The notes below the pieces were generated by a model. That model did no database searches and had not been told where the DNA came from. It saw nothing but the letters and a program-made list of their open reading frames with translations. The position numbers and the translations under genes are program-made. From NCBI RefSeq assembly GCF_038561935.1, contig NZ_CP102770.1, positions 6,386,001 through 6,450,000 on the forward strand: a stretch of 64,000 nt of DNA. Direction: 5' to 3'. Below, in pieces: positions 16,080-25,571 of the stretch (the stretch's first letter is position 1; each line of letters begins with the position of its first letter). This stretch comes from Myxococcus stipitatus. GTDB taxonomy: Bacteria > Myxococcota > Myxococcia > Myxococcales > Myxococcaceae.

Positions 16080-18752
16080 CTAACCGGTGTTGCGCATGCC
16101 GGCCGCGATACCGTTGAGCGAAAGCAGGAGCGGCCGGTCGCAGTCGCTCGCGCCCTCCCGCTTGCGCCGCAGGAGCTCCACCTGGAGGAAGGACATCGGG
16201 TCCACGTAGGGATTGCGCAGGGAGATGGCGCGCTGGAGCTGAGGGTTGTGGTCCAGGAGCCGCTGCTCCCCCGTCAGCCGCTTCACTTGCTTGCGCGTGC
16301 GGCGGTGCTCCTGCTGGATGAGGCGCCACAACGGACGCGTGGACGCGGGCGCCAGCGCCGCATACCGCCCGGCGATGGCCATGTCCGACTTGGCCAGCAC
16401 CATGGTGACGTTGTCGATGACGGCCTTGAAGAAGGGCCACTGCCGATACATGCGCTTGAGGAGCGCGGCCCCGCCGGGCTTCTTCGCGAAGTCCTCCAGC
16501 GCCGAGCCCACGCCGTACCACCCCGGCAGGATGGCGCGGTTCTGCGTCCAGGCGAACACCCAGGGGATGGCGCGCAGGGACTCGAGTCCCCCCGCCTTGC
16601 GCTTGCTGGGACGCGAGCCGATGGGCAGCGCGGCGATCTCCTCCACCGGCGTCGCCGCCATGAAGAGCTCCAGGAACCGGGGGTCCTCCCACACGAGCGA
16701 GCGATACGCCACCCTCCCCGTCTCGGCGAGTGTGTCGAACGCGGCGCGGAAGGCCTGCTCATCCTCGTCGGAAGGCCGAGGCTGCGCGTCGAGCAGGTGC
16801 GGCAGCACACCGCCCAGGATGAGCTCCAGCGTGCGCCGGGCCAGCTCGGGGCGGGCGTACTTGTGGTCCAGCGCCTCGCCCTGCTCCGTCGCCTTGTAGC
16901 CGCCCGCCACCGCGCCGGGAGGCAGCGCGAGGATGGCCTCCTGCGCGGGGCCACCGCCTCGGGCCACGGACTCGCCGCGCCCGTGGAACAGCCGCAGGGG
17001 GACGCCCGCCTCCTTCGCCGCGCGGGTGAGCGCGACCTGCGCGCGGTACAGCGCGGCGCTCGCGGCCAGCAGTCCGACCTCCTTGCCGGAGTCGCTGTAG
17101 CCGACCATCACCTCCTGCGCGCCCCGGGCGTCGACATGGCGTCGATACTCGGCGTTGGCGAAGAGTGTCCGCAGCACGTCCGGCCCGGCATCCAGCGCGC
17201 CGAGCTGCTCGAAGAGCGGCACCACGTCCACCGTGGCGCAGCCGCGCTTCGCGTCCCACAGGCCCGCGTGCTTGATGCACTTGAAGGCCGCGAGCACATC
17301 CTCGGCCGTGCTGGCCATGCTCAGGATGAGCGTGCGGCACGCGGGCTCCCCCGCCTCCGCCTGGGCTTCACGCAGCCGGTCCAGCACCGCGAGCAGCCGC
17401 TTGCCACCGTCCGACGGCGCGGGCCCTCCCGGCTCCAACGAGGCCGCCGCACTCACCGCGTCCTCGGCGGGGACCCGGGCCTCCAGCTCCGCGAGCGACA
17501 ACCCCAACGCGAGCACCCGCTCCCGCATGCGCAGCACCTGGCGCAGTCCCGCCTTCGCGCCCTTGGCCTGCTCCAACGCGCGAGCCAACAGGTCCAGGTC
17601 CGCGAGCAGTGCCTCGGGGGTGCGGTACGCGCTCGGCGGCAGTGCGCCCGCGTCGCCGGTGCGCTGGGCCAACACGTGGCGCAGCGCCTGATGCAGCCGC
17701 TCCTCCATGAAGCGCAGCTTGCGGCGCCAGGGCTCGCCGACGGTGCGAGGCCCCAGGCGTTGCTCCGCCTCCGGGAGCTGCGCGGCGTCGTGCTCCAGCG
17801 AGGCGAGCAGCTCCGGCGACGGCTTCGCGTGCCGGTCCGACTGCGAGAGCATTCCTCCGAGGCGCTCGAGTCCCTGCATCAACAAGCGCAGCCCGCGCGC
17901 GCGGTGGGCGCGCAGCGTGTCCGCGAACACCTCCGGCGTCACGAGCGGGTTTCCATCCATGTCCCCGCCCACCCATGAGTGGACGCGCACCGGCGTATCC
18001 ACGGGCCCGAGCGACTCGCCATAGGCGCGCTCGAAGGCCCACTCCAGCAGCTCCGGCAGCTCCGAGAGCTGCTCGGCGAGCACCTCCTCCACGTACCAGA
18101 GGATGTTCTTCACCTCGTCGCCCACCGTGGGGCGCTCGCGGCGCAGCTCATCCGTCTGCCACAGCGTGGTGATCTCCTCGCGGAGCGACTCCAGGTTCTC
18201 CACGCTCTCCCTCGGCGTGAGCTCGCTGCGGTCCCGCTCCTCCAAGAGGCCGGCCATCCGGTAGAGCTTCTCCAGCAGCGTGCGCCGCACGGCCTGCGTG
18301 GGGTGCGCGGTGAGCGTCAACGTCACCTGCATCCGGCGGAGCGCCTCACGCACCCGGGCCGCGGGAATGCCCGCGTCCTTGAGCGAGAGGAACGTCGCCT
18401 CCAGCGAGCCTCGCTGGGGATGGGGGGACTCGGCGCCGGCATATGCGCGGGCGCGACGGATGCGGTGGTGCTGCTCCGCGAGGTTGACCAGCTGGAAGTA
18501 CACGGAGAAGGCGCGAAGCACCGGCTCCGTCCGCTCCAGGGGCAGCCGCTTGAGGACCTCCGCCAGCTCGGCCGCGGAGGCGCGACGTCCCGCCATCGGG
18601 CCCCGGCGCCGCTGGATGGCCAACCGGCGAACATCCTCTTCCAAGTCGAACAGGTCCTGCCCTTCCTGCTCGACGAGCACTTCTCCCAACAGCCGGCCCA
18701 GCAGGCGGACATCACGGCGAAGCGGCGAATCCACGGCACGAACACGAGCCAT
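16080..18752 (-). CDS. ppc: Phosphoenolpyruvate carboxylase
   Basis: Carboxylates phosphoenolpyruvate with bicarbonate to oxaloacetate, the anaplerotic feed of the TCA cycle. The 890-residue length fits. Signature segments appear in order: [15 protein letters not shown] (catalytic His), [46 protein letters not shown] (the glycine loop), GYKATEQGE, and the C-terminal [18 protein letters not shown] ending in NTG as usual. The ATG at 18752 gives [19 protein letters not shown], a normal N terminus. The small downstream gene at 15346-16056 appears co-transcribed. Nothing is missing from the active site that I can see. Confidence 0.96.
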   Translation of the reverse strand: MARVRAVDSPLRRDVRLLGRLLGEVLVEQEGQDLFDLEEDVRRLAIQRRRGPMAGRRASAAELAEVLKRLPLERTEPVLRAFSVYFQLVNLAEQHHRIRRARAYAGAESPHPQRGSLEATFLSLKDAGIPAARVREALRRMQVTLTLTAHPTQAVRRTLLEKLYRMAGLLEERDRSELTPRESVENLESLREEITTLWQTDELRRERPTVGDEVKNILWYVEEVLAEQLSELPELLEWAFERAYGESLGPVDTPVRVHSWVGGDMDGNPLVTPEVFADTLRAHRARGLRLLMQGLERLGGMLSQSDRHAKPSPELLASLEHDAAQLPEAEQRLGPRTVGEPWRRKLRFMEERLHQALRHVLAQRTGDAGALPPSAYRTPEALLADLDLLARALEQAKGAKAGLRQVLRMRERVLALGLSLAELEARVPAEDAVSAAASLEPGGPAPSDGGKRLLAVLDRLREAQAEAGEPACRTLILSMASTAEDVLAAFKCIKHAGLWDAKRGCATVDVVPLFEQLGALDAGPDVLRTLFANAEYRRHVDARGAQEVMVGYSDSGKEVGLLAASAALYRAQVALTRAAKEAGVPLRLFHGRGESVARGGGPAQEAILALPPGAVAGGYKATEQGEALDHKYARPELARRTLELILGGVLPHLLDAQPRPSDEDEQAFRAAFDTLAETGRVAYRSLVWEDPRFLELFMAATPVEEIAALPIGSRPSKRKAGGLESLRAIPWVFAWTQNRAILPGWYGVGSALEDFAKKPGGAALLKRMYRQWPFFKAVIDNVTMVLAKSDMAIAGRYAALAPASTRPLWRLIQQEHRRTRKQVKRLTGEQRLLDHNPQLQRAISLRNPYVDPMSFLQVELLRRKREGASDCDRPLLLSLNGIAAGMRNTG

Positions 18753-18819
18753 ATGCCGTGGACACTAGCCGCTTCCCCCTGCCCGCGCGCGGGCAATGTC
18801 CCAGGGACCGCCGGGCACG

Positions 18820-19293
18820 TCAGAACCCGAGGTACTCGAGTTCGTCATCCGTCAGTTGATGCAGCGGCTGACGGGACTTGACCTCTCCCGTCTTCGGGTC
18901 GTTGTACAGCTCGGTGTCGGAGAGGTTGCGGAGCACCAGCTCCACCTTGCGAACCTGCGCCCGCTCCGAGTCGACCATCTCCCGCTCACGGATGATGTTC
19001 GCGATGACACCCGCGGGAACCAGCTGGTCGCCCGAGGCGCCGCCTTGCGTCTGATACGACACCATCTCCGAGTTCCGGCTCTGCTTCTGGAACTGCATGA
19101 CCAGCGTGGCCAGGCGCTCGGCGTCAATCCGATACTCCTCGCGAATCCGCCGCATCCGCGCCTCGCGCTCGTCGATGCGACCCTTCAGCTCCGCCACCTT
19201 CTTCTGCATCGCGCCCCGAAGCTCGGGGGATGTCTTGGTGCTGTAGCGAACGGAATCAAACATGCCCGTGGTCCGCTCAACGTAGTGACCCAT
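18820..19293 (-). CDS. Small coiled-coil protein of unknown function
   Basis: A 157-residue soluble protein, charged and helical, with a long predicted coiled coil (QKKVAELKGRIDEREARMRR and onward) between about residues 27 and 70, and a C terminus QLTDDELEYLGF. No family is recognised. The ATG at 19293 was chosen because AGGGCAGG precedes it at good spacing; the open frame continues far upstream with poor codon use. It lies upstream of ppc on the same strand, 67 bp away, and might belong to the same transcript. Confidence 0.65.
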   Translation of the reverse strand: MGHYVERTTGMFDSVRYSTKTSPELRGAMQKKVAELKGRIDEREARMRRIREEYRIDAERLATLVMQFQKQSRNSEMVSYQTQGGASGDQLVPAGVIANIIREREMVDSERAQVRKVELVLRNLSDTELYNDPKTGEVKSRQPLHQLTDDELEYLGF

Positions 19294-19572
19294 GGTCCTG
19301 CCCTGCCTTGTCCGTGATGTGAGGGAATGACCGCGCGGCGGCGCTCTTCGCCGAGATGGCGGGGGGCTGTCCGGCGCGGCGCCGCGCAGACGGAGGCCCT
19401 CCCGCCAGGCTGACGCCGCATCCGGCGAAAGGCTCGACACCGCGTGCGGCCCGCCGTCCCACATGGCCGACGCCGCCCTGTGGCTCCTCGCCCGCACTCG
19501 GGCCCGGTCCATGCCTTGCACAGATGCCCGGCACGAGACGCGGCCCTCGACGCCGCACGGGAGTGCGCAACC

Positions 19573-20076
19573 ATGTGGACGACACGGTGGTGGAAGGCGG
19601 TGGTGATTTGCGGCTCGCTGGCCGCGCAAGGCGCGCTGGCCAAGCCCACGGCGCTGGAGCAACCCGCCGAGCAGGCGGAGGTCACCCGCGAGGCGCTCGA
19701 CGGGAACTTCCTCGCATCCGAGCTCGTGGAGCTCTACCCAGGCGCTCCGGATGACATGGCGCTCCCGCGCCTGCGCCACGTCGAGCCCGTGAGGTGCGCC
19801 GCGGCCCCGGAAGGCCGGCTGTGGGTCGCCGCCACCGAGGAGTGCGGCGAAACCGAGTGCATCGAGAAGACGACCATCTGGGTCGGCTCGTGGACCGTCG
19901 AGGACGCAGGGGTCACCGTCGCGTGCGACGCCGAGCACGTGGTGCTCTCCACCCACGACTGGCGCATGGTGCTGGTCCCCGACGGGCACGGCGACTTCAA
20001 CGTCGAGGAGTCCACCCTGGGCGAGGAGCCCACCAGCACCTCCCAGCAGGCGCTCGCGCCCACCGGCGAGCGCTGA
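19573..20076 (+). CDS. Secreted hypothetical protein
   Basis: A 167-residue protein with an N-terminal signal (WWKAVVICGSLAAQGALAK). The mature part has four cysteines in RCAAAPEGRLWVAATEECG and GETECIEKTTIW, suggesting disulfides, and reads VVLSTHDWRMVLVPDGHGDF before a Thr/Ser-rich tail. No family recognised. The ATG at 19573 is favoured because it starts the signal peptide. It ends 6 bp from the convergent helicase gene. Codon use is normal for the genome. Confidence 0.6.
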   Translation: MWTTRWWKAVVICGSLAAQGALAKPTALEQPAEQAEVTREALDGNFLASELVELYPGAPDDMALPRLRHVEPVRCAAAPEGRLWVAATEECGETECIEKTTIWVGSWTVEDAGVTVACDAEHVVLSTHDWRMVLVPDGHGDFNVEESTLGEEPTSTSQQALAPTGER

Positions 20077-20082
20077 GCGGCT

Positions 20083-22629
20083 CTACGGTCCGATGCGGCG
20101 CAGGATGAGGATGGGGCCCTCATCCAGCCGCCGGTCCCTCAGGTCGATCTCGCAGTCGAGCATCCAGTCGCCATGACCCTCCGGGTCCATGATGCGCTGC
20201 TGGACCTCCCAGAGCCTGGGCCCTGTCTCCTTGAGGAACGTGTTGGCGGGCTTGCGCGCCTGCGGGGTGAGCACCACGACCTTGTGCTCTTCGTGGTACG
20301 GCACCATCGCCTGTTCCAGCTTCGGCGCGGTCCACTCGCCCAGCGGGTTGTCCAGGAGCGCCAGCGCGTCCGTGTAGCGCTTCTGCCCCAGCGCCCGCAG
20401 CATCCGGTGCAGCTCCTCGCGCACGCGAGCGGCGAAGGCCCGCGGGTCCTCGGTGAGCTCCTTGGGCTTGAGCGACACCTCCGGCTTCGCCTCGACGACG
20501 GCGTCCGGGTTGCGCATGCGCTCCCACTCGTCCACGAGGCTCGAGTCGACCTGGCGAATCGTCGCGCGCAGGTGGTCGATGAAGTCCTCCACCTCCTCCG
20601 TGCGGAAGCGGTCCGGCACCGTCTGCACCAGCGTCTTGTACACATCGCTGACGTAGCGCAGCAGCACGCCCTCGCTGCGCTGCAGCCCGTACTCACGCAC
20701 ATAGTCGTGGAAGGACATGAAGCGCTCGAACATGTCCCGCACCACCGCCTTGGGCCGGATGTTCTCCTCGCCCACCCACGGGTGCTTGCGCGCGAAGGCG
20801 TTGAACGTGCCGTAGATGAAGTCGCGGTTGGGCTTGGGCCACTCGAGCTTCTCCAGCTCGTCCATCCGGTCGTCGTACTCCATGCCCTGCGCCTTCAGCT
20901 CTTGAATCTTCTCGCCCTTGAGCTGGTTCAGCTGCGCGTAGAGCACCACCTCCGGGTTCTCCAGGATGGACTCCACCAGCGTCACCACGTCCAGCGCGTA
21001 CGACTCCGTGGTGGGGTCCAGCAGCTCCAGCGTCTCCAGCAGGTACAGCGACAGCGTGTGGTTGAGGCTGAAGTCCTGCTGGAGCTCCTGCGCCACCTTC
21101 ACCGTGGCGCCCGAGCCGTTCTCGCCTCGCACCAGCTCGACGATGCCCGCCCCGCGCAGCGTGCGGAAGTCGCGCGCCGCGTTGTTCAGGTGGCGGCGCT
21201 TGAGGAAGTCCGAGTCGTGGCAGCGCTGAATCAGCTCCACCAGGCGCCGGTAGCCGCCCGTGCCTCGCACGTGGTCGCTCTGGAGCAGGTTGAGGATCAT
21301 GCCGTGCGACACGGCGAAGCGCGACTCGAGCGGCTCCGGCATGCCCGTCTGGAGGCGCTCGAAGGTACTCTTGTCGTACTGCACGAAGTTCTTCTGCGGC
21401 GGCTTCGCCTTGGGCGCCTTCTTCTTGCCCGCGGCCTCCTTCGCGGCTTGCTTGATGTTCTCGACGACGTACTCGGGGGCCTGCGCCACGACGCTGCCCT
21501 CGTTGTCGAAGCCCTTGCGGCCGGCGCGGCCGGAGATCTGCTGGAAGTCGCGCACGCTCAGCGTGGCCAGCTTCTCGCCGTTGAACTTGAAGAGCTGGGT
21601 GAAGAGCACCGTGCGGATGGGGATGTTCACGCCCACGCCCAGCGTGTCCGTGCCGCTGATGACCTTGAGGTGCCCGCCCTGGGCCAGCTTCTCCACCAGG
21701 AGCCGGTACTTCGGCAGCAAGCCCGCGTGGTGCATGCCGATGCCGTGGCGCAGGTAGCGCTGGAAGTCCTTGCCGTAGGGCGTGTCGAAGGGCGCATCCA
21801 GCAGCGCGACGCGGATGGCCTCCTTCTCCTCCTTGGTGGAGAAGTCGACGGACATGAGGTTCTGCGCCTGCTCCGCGGCGGCGCGCTGCGTGAAGTTCAC
21901 CAGGTAGATGGGGTACTTCTTGCGCGCGACCAGGTCTTCGATGGTCTCGTGCAGCGCGGACTCGCGGTAGTCGAAGTCCAGCGGCACCGGGCGCTGCGTG
22001 CTTCGCACCGTGGCCACCTCGCGGCCGGTGAGCTTGCGCAGGCTCTCCTCGATGATGTGCGTGGGCCCCAGCGTGGCCGACATCAGGAGGAACGTCGCCT
22101 TGGGCAGCGCGATGAGCGGAATCTGCCACGCCACGCCGCGGTCGCGGTCCGAGTAGTAGTGGAACTCGTCCATGACGACGTAATCCACCCGGGCCCCCGC
22201 GTCGCGCAGCGCGAGGTTGGCGAGAATCTCCGCGGTGCAGCAGATGATGGGCGCGTCGCGGTTGATGCTGGCGTCGCCCGTGAGCATGCCCACGTTCTCC
22301 GCGCCGAAGGCCTCGCACAGCGCGAAGAACTTCTCGTTCACCAGCGCCTTGATGGGGCAGGTGTAGAAGGAGACCTTGCCCTCGGCCATCGCCTTGAAAT
22401 GCATCGCGGTGGCGACCAGCGACTTGCCGGACCCGGTGGGCGTCTTCAGGAACAGGTGCTTGCCCGCGAGGATCTCGAGGATGGCCTCCTCCTGGGCGGG
22501 ATAGAGGCTGAGCCCGTTCGATGAGACGTAGCCCACGAAGCGGTCCAGGATGCTGTCCGCGTCGAGCGCGGGCTCTCCCTTCTTCGGGAGCAGGGCGGCA
22601 AGCGGCGCTTGGGTTTCAGGGGTGGCCAT
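20083..22629 (-). CDS. DEAD/DEAH-box RNA helicase, Ski2-like with DUF3516-type C terminus
   Basis: ATP-dependent superfamily-2 helicase of 848 residues. Motif I is TPTGSGKS, motif II DEFHYY (DEFH box), motif III MSATL, motif V around GTDTLGVGVNIP and motif VI QQISGRAGRKGFD. The C-terminal 400 residues are helical and match what I know of the DUF3516 group of Ski2/Mtr4-like bacterial helicases. The likely role is RNA unwinding in decay or ribosome biology. ATG at 22629 was taken; a GTG directly before it is also open. It is convergent with the small secreted protein gene and divergent from the copper-radical oxidase gene. Confidence 0.87.
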   Translation of the reverse strand: MATPETQAPLAALLPKKGEPALDADSILDRFVGYVSSNGLSLYPAQEEAILEILAGKHLFLKTPTGSGKSLVATAMHFKAMAEGKVSFYTCPIKALVNEKFFALCEAFGAENVGMLTGDASINRDAPIICCTAEILANLALRDAGARVDYVVMDEFHYYSDRDRGVAWQIPLIALPKATFLLMSATLGPTHIIEESLRKLTGREVATVRSTQRPVPLDFDYRESALHETIEDLVARKKYPIYLVNFTQRAAAEQAQNLMSVDFSTKEEKEAIRVALLDAPFDTPYGKDFQRYLRHGIGMHHAGLLPKYRLLVEKLAQGGHLKVISGTDTLGVGVNIPIRTVLFTQLFKFNGEKLATLSVRDFQQISGRAGRKGFDNEGSVVAQAPEYVVENIKQAAKEAAGKKKAPKAKPPQKNFVQYDKSTFERLQTGMPEPLESRFAVSHGMILNLLQSDHVRGTGGYRRLVELIQRCHDSDFLKRRHLNNAARDFRTLRGAGIVELVRGENGSGATVKVAQELQQDFSLNHTLSLYLLETLELLDPTTESYALDVVTLVESILENPEVVLYAQLNQLKGEKIQELKAQGMEYDDRMDELEKLEWPKPNRDFIYGTFNAFARKHPWVGEENIRPKAVVRDMFERFMSFHDYVREYGLQRSEGVLLRYVSDVYKTLVQTVPDRFRTEEVEDFIDHLRATIRQVDSSLVDEWERMRNPDAVVEAKPEVSLKPKELTEDPRAFAARVREELHRMLRALGQKRYTDALALLDNPLGEWTAPKLEQAMVPYHEEHKVVVLTPQARKPANTFLKETGPRLWEVQQRIMDPEGHGDWMLDCEIDLRDRRLDEGPILILRRIGP

Positions 22630-22835
22630 CACGCGCGCGACTCTAAAGCAGGGACTGTTTGGCGTCCGCTGCGAAATCCAGCGGGTGGGCCCTCACCGAG
22701 GGTTCAAGCCCCGCCCCCAGTCCCCCCATCGGTCCACCCCACGTCACTGCCCACGGACGGGGGAACGATGTGGCCCACCTGGGGGGTGCCTACCGTTGCC
22801 CGGCTTTTCGACCAGACCCACAAAGGGGCAGCGTG

Positions 22836-25547
22836 ATGTTGCATTCCTGGCGTGTCGCATTCCTCGCCGCATGGGCCGCAGTCTCGGTGGCCCAGGCGCA
22901 GACCCCCGACCTGGCCTCCGTCGGCCAATGGACCCCCGTCCAGAAGTGGCCCTACTCCGCGGTGCACACCCACGTCCTCCCCACGGGGAAGGTGATGTTC
23001 TTCTCCGAGTTCGGGGATGGCGACAACCCGATGCTCTGGGACCCGCAGACCAACGGGCTCACCGCGCTGCCCAAGGCGGGCTTCAACATCTTCTGCGCGG
23101 GCCACGCCTTCATGGCGGATGGCCGCCTGCTGGTGGCCGGCGGCCACATCATGGATGACTCGGGCCTGCCCTACGCCACCATCTTCGACCCCTTCAAGCT
23201 GACCTGGACGCGCATCCCCAACATGAACGCGGGCCGGTGGTACCCCACCGTCACCACGCTGCCCAACGGCGACATGCTGGTGATTGGCGGCGCCAAGGAG
23301 GACCGCTCGAAGAACCTGATTCCCCAGGTGTGGCAGCCCTCGAAGAACGCGTGGCGCAACCTGAGCGATGCCAGCCTGGAGCTCATGTACTACCCCTGGA
23401 TGTTCGTCACGCCGCAAGGCAAGACGTTCATGGCTGGATACTGGAAGCCCGCGCGCTACCTGGACACGAACGGCAAGGGCGCCTGGTCGGTGGGGCCGCG
23501 CACCAGCTACGCGCACAGCCGCAACGCGGGCAGCGCGGTGATGTACGACGAGGGCAAGGTGCTCCTCACCGGCGGCGACAACCCGCCGACCAACAACGTG
23601 GAGGTGCTGGACCTCAACACCACCAAGCCCACGTGGCGCACGGTGCCGCCCATGCGGTACGTGCGTCGTCAGCACAACAGCACGGTGCTCCCGGATGGGA
23701 CGGTGCTCGTCACGGGGGGACACAGCGGCCCCGGCACGGACAACCCCAAGTTCCCCCGCTACGAGACGGAGCTCTGGGACCCCGCCACGGAGAAGTGGAC
23801 CGAGCTGGCTCCGGCTTCCGCGTATCGCGGCTACCACTCCACCACGGTGCTCCTGCCGGATGGCCGGGTGCTCTCCGCGGGCAGCAAGAACGTGAAGACG
23901 ATGCAGGTCTTCTCCCCGCCGTACCTCTTCCGAGGCGCCCGCCCCACCATCACCTCCGCGCCTGGCGCCATCGCGTACGGCGAGAACTTCCGCGTCACCA
24001 CGCCCGACGCGGCCCGCATCACCCAGGCGACGTGGATCCGCCTGGGCTCCGTCACCCACGCCTTCGACGAGAACCAGCGCTTCATGCGCCTGCGCTTCAC
24101 GGCCAGCAACGGCGGCCTCACCATCACCGCGCCCGCCAACGCCAACGTCGCCCCGCCCGGCCACTACATGCTGTTCCTGCTCAACGGGCAGAAGGTCCCC
24201 TCGGTGGCGAAGATCATCCGCGTGGGCGGCGACGGCACGACGCCCACGCCCACCGAGCCGCCTCCCGACTCGGGCTTCACCGCCGTGGCCTTCGGCGCCG
24301 AGTGGAAGTACGACGACCGCAACGTCGACCCGGGCCCGACGTGGATGCAACCCGGCTTCAACGACGCGGCGTGGAAGAAGGGCCCGGCGCAGCTGGGTTA
24401 CGGCGAGTCCGACGAGCGCACCGTGCTGACGAAGTCGACGCCTCCCCAGCCCACCGTGTACTTCCGCCGCAAGTTCACCATCCACGGCATGGTGGAGAAG
24501 GCCACGCTCCAGCTGATTCACGATGACGGCGTGGCGGTGTTCCTCAATGGCACGCAGGTCTACTCGAGGCTCATCTCCAACCCGGCCCACGCCTCCTACG
24601 CGGACGGAGCCTGCGCCGACAACAACCTGAGCCAGACGACCATCCCCGCCTCCCGCTTCGTGATGGGCGACAACACCCTGGCCGTCATGGTGAAGCAAGC
24701 CAACGCCAGCTCCAGCGACCTGTCCTTCGACCTGGAGCTCAAGGTGACCACCGACGGGATGCAGCACGACGCCCTCTTCTTCGAGAGCCCCAATGGCGGC
24801 GAGACACTCCGCCCCGGCAGCGTCCAGATGCTCCAGTGGATGACCCACGGCTTCGGCGTCGACAACGTGAGCTTGCAGTTCTCCGCCGACAACGGGGCGA
24901 GCTGGTCCACCGTCGAGACCCGCATGCCGAACCTCGGCTTCTTCGAGTGGACGGTGCCACACGCGGAGACGACGCAGGGCGTCCTGCGCATCTCGGACCC
25001 GGCCCGGCCCGACATCGCGGACAAGACCGACACGCCGTTCACCATCACCGCGGTGCCGCGGTTCCGGGCCATCACCTTCGGGGAGTACTGGAAGTTCGAC
25101 GACCGCAACGTCGACCCGGGCAGCCAGTGGACCACGCTCGGGTTCGATGACTCGGCCTGGCGCTCCGGCCCCGGCAAGCTGGGCTACGGCGACGGCGATG
25201 AGCACACCGTGCTCAACAAGACCACGCCCAGCCAGCCCACGGTCTACTTCCGCAAGAAGCTCTCCCTGAGCGAGGCCATCCGCTCCGCCAACCTGCGCGT
25301 GCTGCACGATGACGGCGTGGCCATCTGGGTGAACGGACGGCTCGTCTACTCCCGGTTCACCGACAACGGCCTGGGCCACGGCACCTTCGCGAGCAACTCG
25401 CTGAAGGAGCCGCTCATCAGCACCGCCACCATCGACGCGTCGGCGTTCGTCGCGGGTGACAACATCATCGCGGTGATGGTGAAGCAGAGCGGCGCGGATT
25501 CGAGCGATGTGTCGTTCGACCTCGAGCTGAACCTCGAGGCCCGGTAG
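22836..25547 (+). CDS. Secreted galactose-oxidase-like copper-radical oxidase
   Basis: A 903-residue exported protein (signal MLHSWRVAFLAAWAAVSVAQA). Residues about 40-380 form a kelch propeller (repeats such as DGRLLVAGG, NGDMLVIGG, DGTVLVTGG). A DUF1929-type beta domain follows to about residue 465. Residues matching the galactose oxidase copper/radical site are present: C87 (FCAG), Y136 (GRWYPT), Y333-H334 (GYHSTT) and H408 (VTHAFDENQR). The enzyme would oxidise a primary alcohol or aldehyde with O2, giving H2O2. The C-terminal third has two copies of a domain starting FGAEWKYDDRNVDPG and FGEYWKFDDRNVDPG, separated by an Ig-like domain with ESPNGGETLRPGS. The start is set by the signal peptide and an upstream AAGGGG. 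Substrate unknown. Confidence 0.87.
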   Translation: MLHSWRVAFLAAWAAVSVAQAQTPDLASVGQWTPVQKWPYSAVHTHVLPTGKVMFFSEFGDGDNPMLWDPQTNGLTALPKAGFNIFCAGHAFMADGRLLVAGGHIMDDSGLPYATIFDPFKLTWTRIPNMNAGRWYPTVTTLPNGDMLVIGGAKEDRSKNLIPQVWQPSKNAWRNLSDASLELMYYPWMFVTPQGKTFMAGYWKPARYLDTNGKGAWSVGPRTSYAHSRNAGSAVMYDEGKVLLTGGDNPPTNNVEVLDLNTTKPTWRTVPPMRYVRRQHNSTVLPDGTVLVTGGHSGPGTDNPKFPRYETELWDPATEKWTELAPASAYRGYHSTTVLLPDGRVLSAGSKNVKTMQVFSPPYLFRGARPTITSAPGAIAYGENFRVTTPDAARITQATWIRLGSVTHAFDENQRFMRLRFTASNGGLTITAPANANVAPPGHYMLFLLNGQKVPSVAKIIRVGGDGTTPTPTEPPPDSGFTAVAFGAEWKYDDRNVDPGPTWMQPGFNDAAWKKGPAQLGYGESDERTVLTKSTPPQPTVYFRRKFTIHGMVEKATLQLIHDDGVAVFLNGTQVYSRLISNPAHASYADGACADNNLSQTTIPASRFVMGDNTLAVMVKQANASSSDLSFDLELKVTTDGMQHDALFFESPNGGETLRPGSVQMLQWMTHGFGVDNVSLQFSADNGASWSTVETRMPNLGFFEWTVPHAETTQGVLRISDPARPDIADKTDTPFTITAVPRFRAITFGEYWKFDDRNVDPGSQWTTLGFDDSAWRSGPGKLGYGDGDEHTVLNKTTPSQPTVYFRKKLSLSEAIRSANLRVLHDDGVAIWVNGRLVYSRFTDNGLGHGTFASNSLKEPLISTATIDASAFVAGDNIIAVMVKQSGADSSDVSFDLELNLEAR

Positions 25548-25571
25548 CAGGCCCCCGGCCCCGGGCGTGGG

